Of a DNA stretch of 64,000 nucleotides, positions 21,421 to 35,575 are shown in pieces. The position numbers were made by a program, and so were the translations under genes. Under the pieces are notes generated by a model. It was given only the letters and a program-made list of their open reading frames with translations, did no database searches and had not been told where the DNA came from. The stretch is from the NCBI RefSeq assembly GCF_022682495.2, contig NC_071387.1:200362143-200426142 (forward strand), given 5' to 3'. Each line of letters opens with the position of its first letter. The stretch's first letter is position 1. This DNA comes from Desmodus rotundus (taxonomy: Eukaryota; Chordata; Mammalia; Chiroptera; Phyllostomidae).

Positions 21421-22690
21421 ATAGTGGCAGGATAAGTTAACCAATGAAGAGGGATGTCTCCTTTTAACAGAATTCTGGGAGGTGGAGAGGACCTTTTCAT
21501 AGTAAAGTTGTTCCTATAATCTTGTACATCCCTCACGCGAGCACTATAGAGAGAACTGATTTAATCTTTCAGGATTGTGTGTGTGTGAGAGAGAGAAGGG
21601 TCACATTACTCCTCCCTGAAAGTCCCCCTGCCTTTCTGAAGAAGACAGGTGAATGACAGCAGGTACATCTGCTAAAGGCTGGCTGACCCACGGAAGCTGA
21701 TGTGAACCAAGACTTCTATTACAATCAGTTCCTTTCAGGACGTGGAGCTGGGTCTAATCCCAACCACATCAGCCTGGTGGCCCTCACCATCTGGGCTCCC
21801 TCTGGGCCCCTCCCAACTCCCCACCCATTTCCTATCTTAACAAAGGCTGCCCTAACTCTGTCCCTGCACCTTGCACAACTTAACCTGCCTCTCCTATTTT
21901 ATGGGTATATTTTGTCTAAATAACACATTCCCATTGTCCCTTGGAATCCCGTGGCCTCTAGTAGCTTTCCTGTCCTGCTCCCTGATGCGGACTTGGCCAG
22001 GCGCCCTCTCTTACCAGAGGTGTCACCGAAGGTTTCTGGTGGGAAACTTCTAGGGATAAACAACTGTACAAGTACATTCACTCTCAGAGTCTCAGCTTAA
22101 GGACAGTCTGAAATTTTGTTTTCAAGCCTGTGTCAAAACAAATCTGGAAAGAGATGCCACTAGAGTCTTGTGGCTGTAGTTCAAAGCCCCGAAAGGGCCG
22201 CACCACCAGGCGCAGAGCGCTCCTTCAGCACTTGAGCTCCAAGCAAATGCTGCTGTGTCTTTGCTCACTTCACGCTAACCGCAGAGAGACAGCGACTCCG
22301 AGCGCTGTCTGAACAGCCTCACCTTGCTGTGTCCCCACAAACCAGGCTGAAACCACAACATCCTTCTCGCCTACGGCAGACTTCACCACGCACTCCGAAG
22401 GGTAAGGACTTACTCTTCTTCCACCAGCCTCACTGTTTGGGCCCCTTTCATGCTCAAGTCCCAATAAACCAAGGAGAGCCTTTGCCCCCATTCTCCTTGC
22501 AAAAGACTCTAGGAAAAGTGCCCTGCATTGGAAGACATCCCTTAGCACTCTCATGCAAAAGGAGACCTTTATGATTTCGTGGGGAATTTAGCTACCCTCC
22601 ATGAAGTTCACCCACTGTGCCAGTCAGATCGTTTGCATCGTTTCTTTAAATTGCTAAGATGCCACTTGTAAAAACATGCCACTGTTATTT

Positions 22691-22879
22691 TTTTTTAATT
22701 TTTATTTTTATTATTTTTTTAATTTTTATTTTTTATTGTTATTCAGTTACAGTTGTGTGCCCTTTCTCCCCATCCCTCCACCCCACCCCGGCTGACCCCT
22801 CTCCCTCCTCCACCTCCACCCTCCCCCTTGCTTTTGTCCATGTGTCCTTTATAGTAGTTCCTGTAATCCCCTCTCCTCA
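22691..22879 (-). mobile_element. 5'-truncated L1 3' UTR (bat subfamily), second copy
   Basis: It carries the same 'attgttattcagttacagttg', 'cccatccctccaccccaccc', 'cttttgtccatgtgtcc' order as the copy at 9265. Its poly-T side is longer and interrupted by A. Flanks read gccactgttattt (22678-22690) and gccgctgttattt (22880-22892), a 13-bp duplication with one mismatch. It lies in intergenic DNA. Confidence 0.8.
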
Positions 22880-22989
22880 GCCGCTGTTATTTCTTTCAGA
22901 AGGCAACTTCCTCCCAGCTGATGACCGTGTTTCTAAATATTACGTTTTCCTCAGGGAGAGAGGTAGCCAGCAGGCAGTAGTACATACTT

Positions 22990-23225
22990 CTTGATTATTT
23001 GGCACATGCCAGCCACTATTCTAAGCACTTTCTAAGAACTGACTCATTTAATTCTCATCTATAGGTAACCTTATAAAGTAGATATATTACTATCCTCATT
23101 TTATAGCAAAGAATCTGAGGTATGAAGAGATGAAGGAGCCCACCTGACTTACACAACTAGTAAGAGGCTAAGATCCCCATCCAGGGGGGATGGGGTCTCT
23201 CTCTGGAGTCTTTGCTCTTAACCCT
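22990..23225 (-). repeat. MIR SINE, antisense
   Basis: Plus strand order: 'ggcacatgccagccac', 'attctaagcactttctaag', 'catttaattctcatct', 'tatcctcattttatagc', 'cacaactagtaagaggc', and 'ttgctcttaaccctt'. This spans almost the full MIR in reverse. Confidence 0.85.
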
Positions 23226-26200
23226 TCCTCTCACCTGAGGGTCAGGTAGAGGCATCGCAAGGTATGACCACGTGTGTCCAGTCCCAATGGCTCCACTCAC
23301 TACAAATCAGTCTCTTCGATGTCCCTGGGTCTTGCCTTCCTCCTCCTGACAGCTCTTGGCCTCCAGGGTCCTGGCTTATTGACTCTGACTCCATGGACAG
23401 ACATACCTGACCTTTGGTGGCCACCTGGCTTGCCTTACCTGTGTTTCTATTTTCTCTCTTCTTCCTCACCTCCATTTGGGTCTTCATATGTCTAATTGCA
23501 ATAGCCCTCTGTTTGACCTTTGACCTGGTTGCATGTGGTCCACTCCCCCTGTAGCCTCCCAGCTCAGCAGAGAGGGTCTAAACCCTTTGTCTGGACAAAC
23601 ACTTTAGACTGAGGGCCTTTGGGACAGGTGAACCCCCAAAATATACTTCCCAAGGTTAGCCTCTACTGCAGAAGGGTCAAGACAAATCAAGATTGTCCTG
23701 TCAGCCTAGTGGCTTAATTTAATGGCCAAGTGAAGGCTCATGGGCTTTAACTGAATTCCTCCAGCTTCCCTGAGTGCATGGTTTTGAGACAATTTGACCG
23801 TGAGAGCCCAGGTTGCAAACATAAACTAGAGGGACGTGGAGGGCATTTTAAAAATACTTAGCAGGTCAGATTTTTGTTAAAAAAAAATGGATTCTCAGCC
23901 TACCTTTAATTTTAAAAGAGAGCACAGGATAGATTTCACTTTTTTCTTAATCCTACTGAAGAAAACAGAGCACAGGGATGAGGATAAACCTCAATTAACC
24001 TCTATCTTCAGTGTTAATGATGCCACAGGGCAAGGCGAGGACTGTCACACACCAACTGGCTACTACTAAATGTCAGGCAGCACTGGCAATACCACGGGAC
24101 ACCAGAAATGCTGGTCCTTATGCAAAAATCTCTTAAACTGTAAATACTGACAAGAAATTCAAATAGCTTGAAATGCTCTGTGGGCCAACTCTGTGTCAGC
24201 CCAACACCTGTATCACAGGCTTTGTATGTGGCCCGTGGCCGCTTATCATCGTTCCACTATCAGGCTTCCAAAAGAGGGTCACTCCAAGTGAGTCAGAAAG
24301 GCTGGTCATGGCAACAAGAACAGGCTGCCAAACCCAGGGCTTCACAGACTAAACCATGTGCCCAGGGCCCCCACTGGCTCATGTAGCAGCTTCGCATGCC
24401 TCTGCTGCGGGCTGGTGCGGTACCATGGCAGGGCCCAACAGGTCAGCTGATGATACAGTCAGCCCCATCTCCTCCCAGCTGCTTGCATTTTTGCAGTGCA
24501 CAAACCTCCCAGTCACGTGCAGGGGCCTTGATGTAACCCCACCCAGCATATCTGGACACTCAAACCTTGTGGATGAAACCCTAAAACAACCTGAAGAAGG
24601 AGGGCAGTCAGCAGCCAGGGCTCTCCAGCTGTTGTGTGGCCATTCCTAGGCTGCCAGGTGTGTGACCCCCCAGGAGGCTAGGGGTGCAGAGTTCGACCAA
24701 GATCAAAAGCACAACCCTCTCTGCAGCCCATTTTCTCATCACCTGCCGCGGCCGTCCATGCTGGACAGGGATAGAAGAGCATTATGCACACATGCATGGC
24801 ACGAGGCTGAGCCTTGAAGACACCTCGAGGTGGTGAACCGGGACAAGTCCAAGAATAAGCACACAGCTGCATCGCACGATCTGTCGATGCCTTTGCCCAC
24901 ACGTTCCTTTGCGTACGGAGGTTGAATCGCAAGGCACCTTTTACCTGACGCTCCATTTCATCTGCAAGGCTAAATGGAAACGGAAAAGCCAGCACTGCTT
25001 CCTGTAGCCATCCCTCCTGCTATGACTAGGAACAGAGCAAAGCCACTGAGGTGGCGAGTTTACTAAAAACTCACATATCAATTGTGGTCAAACTGCTGTT
25101 CCCAAACCCAGGCAGTAGGTCTACTTCCAAAGTGGCTGCAGACCCACTTCCTAAGACCGTGCCTTCCTCTCACAGAAACTCCTGGAGGTGGAAGAGCATG
25201 GTCAGAGATGTATCCCCCGTGCCCAGCCCATTGTCCTGTCCCCTTTCAATGCCACCGTCATGCCCCCTTTCTGCTTTGGGAAAATAAAACTTTATGAAGA
25301 CCACTGTACTGATTCTAGGGGTGCTCCAGGGAAAAGCACTCCCCTGGATCTTCTCCTATCCTCTGGCTCCCCACCTATCCCAGCACCCACCCATCACCCA
25401 GACGTCCTCACGGCTGAGCTGCACCTGGGCAGAAGCTTTGAGGCATCAGGGGACCTGGGAAAGAAAACAATCCCCTCTCCCTCAACTTTCCCAGGAAGGA
25501 TGTGTGCTGCTCTTCCCACAAAGGATGAAATTGATCTCTGTTTCCATGGTGAGAGCAAGAAGAAGTGGCTGAAGGCCAAGTAGCGCCCAGCTTGCCATGG
25601 AGCCAACGATGTACAAGTGGCCGGCCCCCTGCCCCTGGACGTGCCTCAAGAGTTGAGTAGAGGGTATCCAGTGAGCCATGGAACCTTCTTCTTCTTTAGG
25701 TGTATGGCCTAGAGATGTCCTGAAATAGACCACTATTTCTCAAGAGCTGACAGTTTCCGCTGCAAGTGTCGCAGGAACTCAATCTGGGACTCGGAAGCCC
25801 ATATACAGAAGATAAAATTTTAAGATAATACATACCTCAAGCATAGAAGGAGCTAGAGCAGCCAGATTCTGTACCAATGTCATGGCCACATCGGGTTTTC
25901 TGTTGCTTAGAATTGTCCTCTGGCAAAACTGTCCCATGCCCCTGGCCTCAGGGCATGGCAAATAAATGATCCCAGGGCTGCTTCACCAAAACCCGGAGGT
26001 AGGACACCTCTGAAAACAATTGACACCAGAAGAAGACAACGTCCTTCCCTTCTATCCAGGAGAATTTGACCCCCTACACCCCACGCATGCACCAGGACGC
26101 CAATGTCCCAGGTGCCACTGGAGACGGGTGACCACTAGGAGAAAAAAGATGCTCTGCAGGAGGGAAAAAATCCTGGCTGGGGTGGTGATGCCTGGAGGAA

Positions 26201-27384
26201 GAGAGAAGAGTCAGTGAAAAGTAAGAAATGGCAGATTCCTTGGTGGCCAACCTCAATTGTTTGTGAGCACATAAAAGAACCACCCCCACCCTCCCAAAAA
26301 CTCCCCCCAAATACTTGGGCAACATTTTTCAAAAAGCTGCTGGTCCTGAGAGTGTGGGTGGGTTCAAGGGCCACATAAGTTTGAATTATTGCTCTTAATG
26401 GAAAGCCATTTAGACCTATAAAGTGGTGCCACCTGGAGAAGCTAGATTTAAGAGATTTATATATTTTAAGCTTCAGAGCCTACTTAGAATTTCCACATAT
26501 TTCCCATTTACCCCACATGAAATGTTTCCTAAGAATAAGTTGTATACCCGCGTACAACGGGCAGTTGAGGGAGAGGGGGAGTCTTGTTCTAGGAGGATTT
26601 CCAGGAACCGACAGAGTGGCGAGGTGGCTCTGTTTCTAACCTTAAGAGGCAGAACTGCCTACCCTGCTTTTCCAAACCCACCCCACCCTGGTGTCAGCAG
26701 AGTCAGCGTGGACTCTGCCACTGCCAGACTCCGTGCCTGCTCGCCGGCTCTCTGATTCGTAAGAAACCCGAGAACTCTCGCATTCTAAGAAGTTGAATTC
26801 GTGGTAATATTTTTAAGGCAACTGTCAAGTGTTGGAAAGTTGTGCCTTACTCTACATTTAACACTGGGATGGTGACCACGGCTTTCACACTAGGGGGATG
26901 TCACAGAAAAAGTTGGAAGGTGCCCTATGACATTGACTCACTGTCGTTTGACATTTGCCCTGTCAGATGTTCCCTGGTCAGGTCACCCCCACTGACATCA
27001 CTGAATTTTCACATCCTCAAAGCACAAGCTGTGCTGCTTGGAGAATTTTCCTTTGCCACCAGGCTTCCTCAACTGCGATACAGTGATGTGGCCCACACCC
27101 AGAGCCACAGGGCCGTTGTTTCCCTGGAGACCCAAGGGTGGAAAGTAATCATTCTATTTGCAAGGAGCTGCACTAACAGTTTTTTAAACAGATAATACCT
27201 GCACATGGAAATATACGAAGGTCATGTGACTATGTGGTGGAAAGCAAATTTGCATCTCAGTCCTGTCTGCCAGGCCCACAATGCCCCACCCAAGAGTCAA
27301 CTGCTGTTACTAATTTCCTAGTTATCCTTCCAGAGAAGATACGTGACAAATATACCCCCTCTCAATGTAACACAGATTGGAAAT

Positions 27385-27510
27385 GATTGAAAACATTGAT
27401 TTTCAAGTGGTAAAGTATGTGTGAATCACCCATGGATCTCATTAAAACGCAGATGTTGTGAGTCCAGCTAAGACCCCGTGCTGCTGGTCCCTGGACCACA
27501 CACTGACTTG
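27385..27510. repeat. hAT-Charlie-like MITE remnant (MER5-type)
   Basis: Landmarks 'gtgaatcacccatgga', 'cattaaaacgcagatgtt', and 'ctgctggtccctggacc' follow MER5-type order. The end is eroded. Family name is from memory. Confidence 0.55.
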
Positions 27511-27539
27511 CAAGCACATAGAACATTGTATTTATTCTA

Positions 27540-28200
27540 ATACACCTCTGGAGAAATGCGAATCAATACACACTTTTTGGAAAGCAACCTTACAACATTT
27601 ATTAAAATTAAAAATATTTAAATTCTTCAACCTACCAATCCCATTCTTGAACATCCATAGAAACAGGTGGAGCAAAAAGTCCCCATTACAGGAAATGAAT
27701 GAGCTAATTGTGATATATGCAGACCAGGGACACTGTGTGGTCAATTAAAAATGTTCATAAATATGAAAAGGGATAAAAATTAAATAAAACAAAGAAAAAC
27801 GAAAGATATACAGAGAGAGAAAGAGGAAGAGAGAGACTTCGGGGTAACTAGTTGATTTAGGGACATTTCCACAAGGTATTGTTGAGCAAGTAAAGGCGAC
27901 TTCAGGGAAGTATGTCATATATGATTCTATTTTTGTAAAATAAAAGACAAAAACTAAATGCATATGCATGTGTGTACTTACATGCATGTGTACTGTATAT
28001 ACACATATGTGTGTTCATATGTGTTGTGTGTATATAGACACATATGTGCATGGTGTGTGATTCTATAATCATGTAGGAAAATATGAGAAGATACACACTA
28101 AGTGATTAAACTGGAGTTAGGTGGTAGGAGGTGATTATGAGTGAAAAGGGCAAACACATACAAAAATGAGAGAAACGTGTTAAAATAGCATGTATGATAG
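27540..28200 (+). repeat. Old L1M 3' fragment with TG-rich tract
   Basis: The area resembles the end of ORF2 and 3' UTR of an ancient L1: 'accaatcccattcttgaaca', a later 'atatgattctatttttgt', then a TG/TA-rich run at 27960-28055, then 'gtggtaggaggtgattatg'. No open frame of length survives. Boundaries are approximate. Confidence 0.5.
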
Positions 28201-30221
28201 TATCGCATTCATGTAAAATTGTATGTATGTGTGTAAGTAGGTTTCCACATAAAGAAATTCTCAGAAAGTAGTCTTCCTCCTTTAACTTTCCTAAAATGAC
28301 TTTTCTATGAATGTTTGAGCATCCGTGTTTAGCTCATTGGTGCCTACACGGTCTCTCCTAGTTTGGTTGCTTTCAGCAGAAAAAAAAATCAGAGTGAAGA
28401 TGGATACCTCAGTAATGGCCAGGGAAGACAGGATTTGAGGTTCCTGAAATCAGCTGCCCATAAGGGTGGGCACCATAACTGTGATTAAATCCCCTGAGGT
28501 CTTCCTTGAGAAGTATCATCAATTTCCCTTTACATAGCTCAGAAATTGCCACCTGTCTGTAACAGTGTTCCCTTCAAAATCTGTTTCTCCCAAAGAAATA
28601 GACACCATTTAGCAGTATTTATCCCACATCACGGTGCATTATGTGGGGCAGGTTACCAAAGTGTGTGAGTCGTATCTACTTTAAAGTCTTTTTATCTGCA
28701 GAGTTAAGAAACATTATTTTTTCCTCCCCACCACTTACCCACATCTGAACGCAGACAGACACTTAAAATACATATACAGCAGAACAGCTTGAAAAAACAC
28801 AGACACACTTGCAATTTTTTTGAAGATTTTCAGATAAAACCAAAGATTGTTTCCAAGCCACAGTCCTGGTTTTAGAGTCCAAGGCAATGCCTTAACCATT
28901 TCAGAAATGGGGCAGAATACAGGTTTCTAGTTCTTTCTCCTTTTAAAAGACAGACTTTTATTTGACTTCAATGGCAAAGCTACTAGACCAAACAAATATG
29001 TAATTTAATACATTCAGTTACGTCACCCAAAACGTTTATTTTTAAGGGAAATTGGAAAGTAGGAGACATCTAGACATCCAGATATCCAAAACATCTGCTC
29101 TCTGCTTCCTTCTTGCCTGAGAAGTTGGCTTCCTAAAGGAAACATCCAGCTATGAAACAGCACAGTCTTGCTTGTCTCATTTTTTTGGTCACCTTCATTA
29201 ACTTTTCTGACAATAGTGTTGGGAGGTAATATACTGTTTGCTTATGGTTTGCTAGGGCGAGTTTGCAACAGTTACTGTTCTGAGGGCTTCGGATGCCAAC
29301 CAGATGTAAACATGTAGTCTTCCTTGGCAAACAACATTGCGTCCCTCTCCCCTCCATCTGTGGGAACCACGTGCCCTCCACCAAGCAGACAAGCAATCCC
29401 CAAGCCTATATGAATAAGATGGTGGGGAGGGAGGCATCACCAAGGCAACTGGGAAAACTATAGCCTCTGATCCATCATAATGTCTCCTTCCAGACAGATA
29501 TTGAACTGCCACTGGGCAGGAAGTGTTCAAGCTGACCTTTCCTGGACCGGTCATCAGCCTCTCTGGGATAAGAAGGCACCAGAGAGATAATGTCCCATTC
29601 TGCCTCCACCCCAGCACTTTAAGGTCCATTGGAAATTCTGGGTTCTAGACCTGTTGCTAGTTCCTGGAAATGCAGCCAAACAGTATTGCAGGGGGATATA
29701 GGGTGACCCATGGATGGGGAGGGACACCCGTGATGAGACATAAGACAGAGAATCTAAGTCATGTGCCTTGGTATTGGAGTGTCTCCCCCTCAAAACTTCA
29801 TAGCATGGTACATACTAATGGTATTTCTTAATAGGTGATCTTTTCTGAATCTGAATTCGGGGGAAGAATAGGTAATATAATATTCTCTAAGCAGTTAATT
29901 CTATTGTTTACAAGTATTAAAGACATGCATTTATAGGAACTAGGGTGAAAAAGTACATCTTGATTAAACGCCATTTTTCATAGAATGGACCCCCCCACAC
30001 ACAGCCTCAAGTTAGATTTTCTGCAACTAGAATAAACCTTACAATTAATGTCATCTCGATTTGGTGAACTGCATTAAATAAGAACAATATCAAATTCACG
30101 TACAAGTGTTGTTGGTTCAAAAGCAATTGTAAGAACTTGTAAAATAAGTTCTCTTAATCACACCCTCTCAGGTTTTTGGTTTGTTTTATTAATCATGTAT
30201 TGATCTAGGAAGTGTTTTAAT

Positions 30222-30330
30222 TATTTTATTAAATATATTTTATTGATTATGCTATTTCAATTGTCCCATTTCCCCCCCTTTAGGGTTGTACATATAAGTT
30301 CTATGGCTTCTACATTTCCTATACTAGTAC
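30222..30330 (-). mobile_element. 5'-truncated L1 3' UTR (bat type)
   Basis: The plus strand reads 'tattttattgattatgctat', 'caattgtcccattt', a C-rich run, then 'acatataagttctatggctt' and 'ctacatttcctatacta'. It is the reverse complement of the L1 3' end seen in sense at 934-1007. No clear target-site duplication was found. Confidence 0.65.
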
Positions 30331-33300
30331 CTAATTAAGCATCCCTGTAGGTTACCTAATTTACCAGAACTCTGAAGTATTTGGTGCCATAGCAGTGATA
30401 TTTTGCTTTAAAGGTAATTTTTACTGTTACTGCAGCTGTGAGTCTGTCACTACGCCCAATTCCACTGCAGGGATCACAGCTCATATTGCATCACTTTGGA
30501 AGGAGAGTTCTGTGGCCATACCTGTGTCCCTTTACTTTCAAATGTTACATAGATTTTTATTAGGAAACCTGAACTCCTTCGTACACAAGCAGAATCGTGC
30601 TTAGCAGGACACTGACCTGACCTACTTTGATGGGAATGTGTTGCACAATTTCAAATCACTTACCAACACTGGCTGACCTATTTCCAATTATAGAAGGCTT
30701 CTCTGAAACACTTATTGAGTGGGAACATGAATTAAACTCACTATGGAACTGCTTCTTCAATCAGGCAGGAGCAAAATGACAGGAAATGCTAATTGAAAAT
30801 CCTATTCTACCGTACTCTTCAGAGAGAGACATCTTTTTCCACGTTCCTCTTTTTTCTTCTTGAGTTTTCTTAATGATTTATTAAGAACTGTCCTTAAGAA
30901 CCAACCTGCTCCTTTAGTCAACTCTTATCTCCTCTTCAGTGACCAATTTAATTCATCTTATTACAGTGATGACTCAAATCTGAATGAATCTTTTTGAATC
31001 TCTAGGTTAAATAGCTGTTTTCAGGACCTAATTAAATTATCTGGCAGTTTTTCCTTTGCGCGAGTCAGGGGTGGGAGTATCATGCGAGGCATTGCCTGGA
31101 TATCACGTTTTTGATGCTGAGTTCTTCCCTACGTAAAACATTCTCTACTTCATTGAGGCCTGGCAACACAGCTCATGAGGCCTGGCAAAACAGCTCAGCC
31201 CCAAGCTCTTGGGGGGGTCTAGTGTTTGCAAGTTCTGGAATAACTCAGATAAAAAAATATCCATCCATTCATTTTTATTAAATAATTGCCTAATTGCTAA
31301 GGACATGTATTTTGGGTGTTTTCTTATTGGGGAAAAATGTTTTAACACCTATCAACCACAAGCAGAGTGTTAAACTACGCTCTTTGTTCCCACAATTTGT
31401 TCAAGGACAATGTGTATCTGTAAGCAAAAATTGATATCAACATGGGTCTGGCCTAAAATGCTGACTTAGACCTTGGGTTGGCCAGCTGCTCAAAAGATAA
31501 GCCTGCTGGTTGACAGAAATAAAGGGCTTCGGATGAAACGGGTTTCAGAAACCAAGCAGAAGAGAAAAGCACAGAATCCTTTTAATTTCAGCTCAAAACT
31601 GGCTCACAATTTTTACGGTGTTTTTATTGCCTGGAAAACAAGATCTAATCCTACTTGTTTGAAGTCAGTCTTAGAACACACCCCTACTTCAAAGTGGCTG
31701 AGACAAAATCAACTTCTGGTGTATCACAAAAATAAAAGCCAGTGTGTCGAGATAGAACTATTGTCTAAACTATGTAAACAGGAAAACCTAATCTCTCTAA
31801 AGTTTCCCACCTGAACACCTTTTCTGTTGTTCAGCAAGCAAGTTGGTCAATTATCAGAAAATGTCAAGAGGCCGCCTGGCGTGGTTAAGACATTGCTTCT
31901 TTGACATAAGAACTCATAACACGGATGAGAATAATTGCAGCCAGCCAGGACTGAGCCTACCGTGCGTCATCTACCCTCTTGGGAAGGGACCCAAGAGGAA
32001 GAAAGATGAGCAAAAAAGCTACGCTTAAGACTGTGACTTGCTTTCATTGAGAATCGAAATAGGAATGAGCGGGCATATTGAGCCTGGTCGATAAACTAAT
32101 TCAGTCTTCTTTATAAACTTGAAGTCAACTCATTTAAAATTTAAATAAGAAGCCACCTTGTCCCTGAGAAACCTGAAAGGTTGTTCTTTTCTTGTTTGTT
32201 TCACTGAAATAACATCAACACGTGCATCTGTCCCCGTGGAAGGGACAGGACTATTTTCCAGATTTTAGCAAATGGGTTAGGGCTCTCAAGAAAGCCAGCG
32301 TTCACGGGCATCTGCCAGTGTCCCAAGCCCCTTCTGTGATCGTAAACTAAGCGGGATCAGAAGAACTTGGACGGACGTCAGAGGACCCTTCAGATAGCTG
32401 GAGGTCTGGGAGATGGTGCAACCATAAAAACATAAAGGGTTTGAGATTTGCAGGTAACAGTAATGATGTCTGTGTGTGTGAAAGCTCTTCTGCAAACCCA
32501 TGAGTAGCAAGCAATTTTTGATGTTTATTGACCTTGAAAAAGAAAAATAAGCCTAAACCATTGCATGAAGGAATTAGCTGAACTTTCAAGCTTTCTTTCT
32601 TCAGTGAACACTTAAGAGGAATTAAACTGGAAAAAGCTCTAATGACGTTCCATGCAGTTACAATTCTGTGGCTCCAACTGAACAACCAATACTATAGATA
32701 TTCCCCCATGACTGCATTTTCTCTGCTCTTACTGAGTGTGCCTAACCCTGTGTACCTAGTACTACCATGATGACACAGAAATGAATGAGACATCAAGCTC
32801 CCTTTCAGGAACTCCTCACTTAGAGAAGAAAACTGACTAATAACTAGTGTCTTCATTACCACGAGCTCCCTGGAGACTATGGGAAATGCAGAGAAACAAC
32901 TAAAATGTGTACCTGTTCATTATAGGGGGACTGTCCAACTTGAAAGAAGCGTATGGAGTCTCTTTCTCTGAAACAGGATGGAGGAGTTTTCTTTTACTGT
33001 GGTGGTTTGGGGAAAGTCTTTTCTAGGTCCAAACTAACATTCAGAGTTTGGCTCATTCCAAGTGTAGAAGAAGAAACAATCATTTTCTTTCCACCTTTCC
33101 AAGTTCTTCCAGCCAAGCTAATAGTGAAATTAACGTGAGGCAGATTAATGGGAGAAAATAACCAAATTCAGCATGTAGGTACACATAGGGATGTCCTAAG
33201 AACAGGAACCCCAAGGAAGGACTGGCCCGAGGAAGTGAGGGTTAGGTGCCATTCAGAAGCTGAAGAGAATAAGGCTGTGGTTTGGGACTTCGAAGGGCAG

Positions 33301-33639
33301 GAAGGCAATTCCCCTGGAGACGAACAGCAGATGTTTGGTAAATAAATGTTTGCTGGGCCATCTTTAACAAGGGGACACAGAGGGGACTTTGAATGGGCCT
33401 TGCTGAGGTTCCTGTCTATCACACAGTAGGTTAGCTACAGTGATATCTCCCTTCCTGGAGCATATCCTCTATCTAAGTTCCCTTTAGATAAGGGGAAGCG
33501 AAAGGTTTTCCTGAGTCTTCTGTTTCTCAAAAATAATCAGCTTAAAATAGTCAATATCCCAAAATGCATATTTTGGAGTGGCAAACTGCCCCCCTCACAA
33601 GATGTATCATCTCTAAATTTTGCTCTTTGGGGAGGTTAA

Positions 33640-33795
33640 GAGGATGGGTTCGGAATCATACAGACCTGCATTCTCCTTCAAACAGCAGCGCAACCCTGGG
33701 GACGTTGTGGAAAATCTCAAAGTCTTGCTTTCCTACTAAATAAGCTTGTTGAAATAATTAAATCAGATAAAACAAGGTGCTCAGCATGTATTTGC
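33640..33795 (+). repeat. MIR SINE
   Basis: Sense MIR order: 'gaggatgggttcggaatc', 'cagacctgcattctcctt', 'caaccctggggacgttg', 'attaaatcagataaaac', and 'ggtgctcagcatgtattt'. It runs directly into a GAT microsatellite. Confidence 0.7.
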
Positions 33796-33840
33796 AGTGA
33801 TGATGATGATGATCATGATGATGATGATGATGATGATGGT
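33796..33840. repeat. (GAT)n microsatellite
   Basis: About fourteen GAT triplets with one internal GATCAT interruption lie at the 3' end of a MIR. Confidence 0.95.
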
Positions 33841-35089
33841 GAAGGATGGATAATGGGCCCCTAGTATATGCATTTATTCACTCGGGTCTTCTAAAAGCCT
33901 TTGCTAATCACAGGCCTGTTGAGAGCTGCCCCTCCCTGACTGGCGCGGCTTGCCTTTTCACTGGTGCCTTTCCTACTGTGACCTGTATTTCTCTCTCCAG
34001 CCTGAGGTTCTTTCCATTTCCCATTCAGAACCTTCAGACTTTTCTTTTGCTTAATGTACTCCCCCCTCAATTACGGTCATTGCAATTCCTTACTGCCTGC
34101 TGGCATTCATAATGGATTCTTACTTCTCATCATAGGCATTCCCTCAGTTGCTTCCTAAACAAACATTTCTTGTAATTGCAAAACATCTACCTAGAAAGTT
34201 GAGGGAAAGCAGTAGCGACATTGGTTTTTAACTTTTTTCAGTGTTAATCAGAGAAAGACTGAAAGTGATGCTTTATGACTAAACCTTTGAAGAAATGACG
34301 CAGTTCAAGTTGATGATGTTTTGGTTATGAGTTGGAGGTTAGCATTAAATACCTAACTTCTAACATTCTGATTTATCGTCTTGATTACATTTTTGATTTA
34401 ATTTTCCGAGTGATGAAATTTTAAACTTCCAGATAACTGTAACTTTAAACATGGTGAAAAACAGTTTTGGGCCCCATTTCTTAGTTCCTCAGCAGACGTG
34501 AGACACACTGTGGACGGTCATCTTGATGACTGAAAAGGAGAAAACGCTCCGAGCAGTTGTGAGCCAACACTGATGGGAACAAAAGAAAAACAAAAAGCAC
34601 AAAAAATCTTCTATCTATACACAAGAAAACTGAAAATAAAAAAAAAAAACTTTCCTTGCCAAATGAAGGGCGAGTAAAGACTCACATAAAGTGAGAAGAA
34701 AAGATGAGTAGGAGGGCAGGCGGTAGGGAAGACTACTTTGTTCATACCCTTCTTCCATCACTAAGGTGAGTTTACAAGTCATTTCAGAGAGGGAGCAACT
34801 TTGCCCCTTCTTCTGCCCATCTCCCCTAACCTCACAGACCAGGTTAACTTTGGGGACAGTGCTCAAGGGCTGCAGCTACAGAGCACCCAAATCTGGGCAG
34901 TATGTGACTGACCGCCAAAGCTTGATTTGCCTGCTTTCATTTCAAATTGCTCAACTTTGCACATTGAATAGAAGGAGCCCAGGTTGGCGTGGAATCAAAC
35001 AAAGGAAGCCAAGTAGCAGAACCAACAGAGGTGCTGAGCACAACAAAGAAAGCAGATCTAAAGGCCCAGCCAGTAACCACGGCCATCAT

Positions 35090-35205
35090 TGGCTGAATAC
35101 TTGTTGTATGTTAGGTTCCTGCTAAATGCTTTCAGGTTCTTATCTTGCCAAAGAGTTACATGCATTTTTTAAGAGTAAACACTGGGACTCAGAGGAGTGC
35201 CCTGC
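35090..35205 (-). repeat. MIR fragment, antisense
   Basis: Plus strand carries 'acttgttgtatgttaggttc', 'tgctaaatgctttcagg', and 'aaacactgggactcagagg', a reverse-order MIR pattern. It is diverged and partial. Confidence 0.45.
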
Positions 35206-35429
35206 ACAACCAGGTTCTCTCCACCATCCGACTGCACCGTCGCTCTGATGTGACCTGGAGCTCTCTAAGGGCGCTTCAGCTTTTCCATGTTGCAGTTTAG
35301 TTATTCGTGTTACCTGCTTTATCCTTCCGTGTTTCCAGCTGGTGTGTTACAATTTCAGAATTTTGTCTAGAAAAGAGGATTTTCCCAATGCATTCAAATA
35401 TTTATTTTGTGCTGTGAACATTCCAGTTG

Positions 35430-35575
35430 CATAATTTTGAGTAGGTCTTTTAACCCCTCTAAGTTTTAGATAATTTATCTGTAACATGAGAATAATACTA
35501 CCATTTAAAAGGGTTGGAGTAAGGTATAAGCAACACAATAAACACCTGTACCAGGTAAGTAATAACCAAAGCTAT
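35430..35575 (+). repeat. MIR fragment
   Basis: Landmarks 'cttttaacccctctaag', 'tttatctgtaacatgag', and 'cacaataaacacctgtacc' follow sense MIR order with heavy decay. Confidence 0.5.

Noticed and set aside
27960..28060. Possible CRISPR-like or spaced repeat in the TG/TA-rich run
   Set aside because: It is an impure dinucleotide run in an old L1 3' region; no spacers, and the genome is mammalian.
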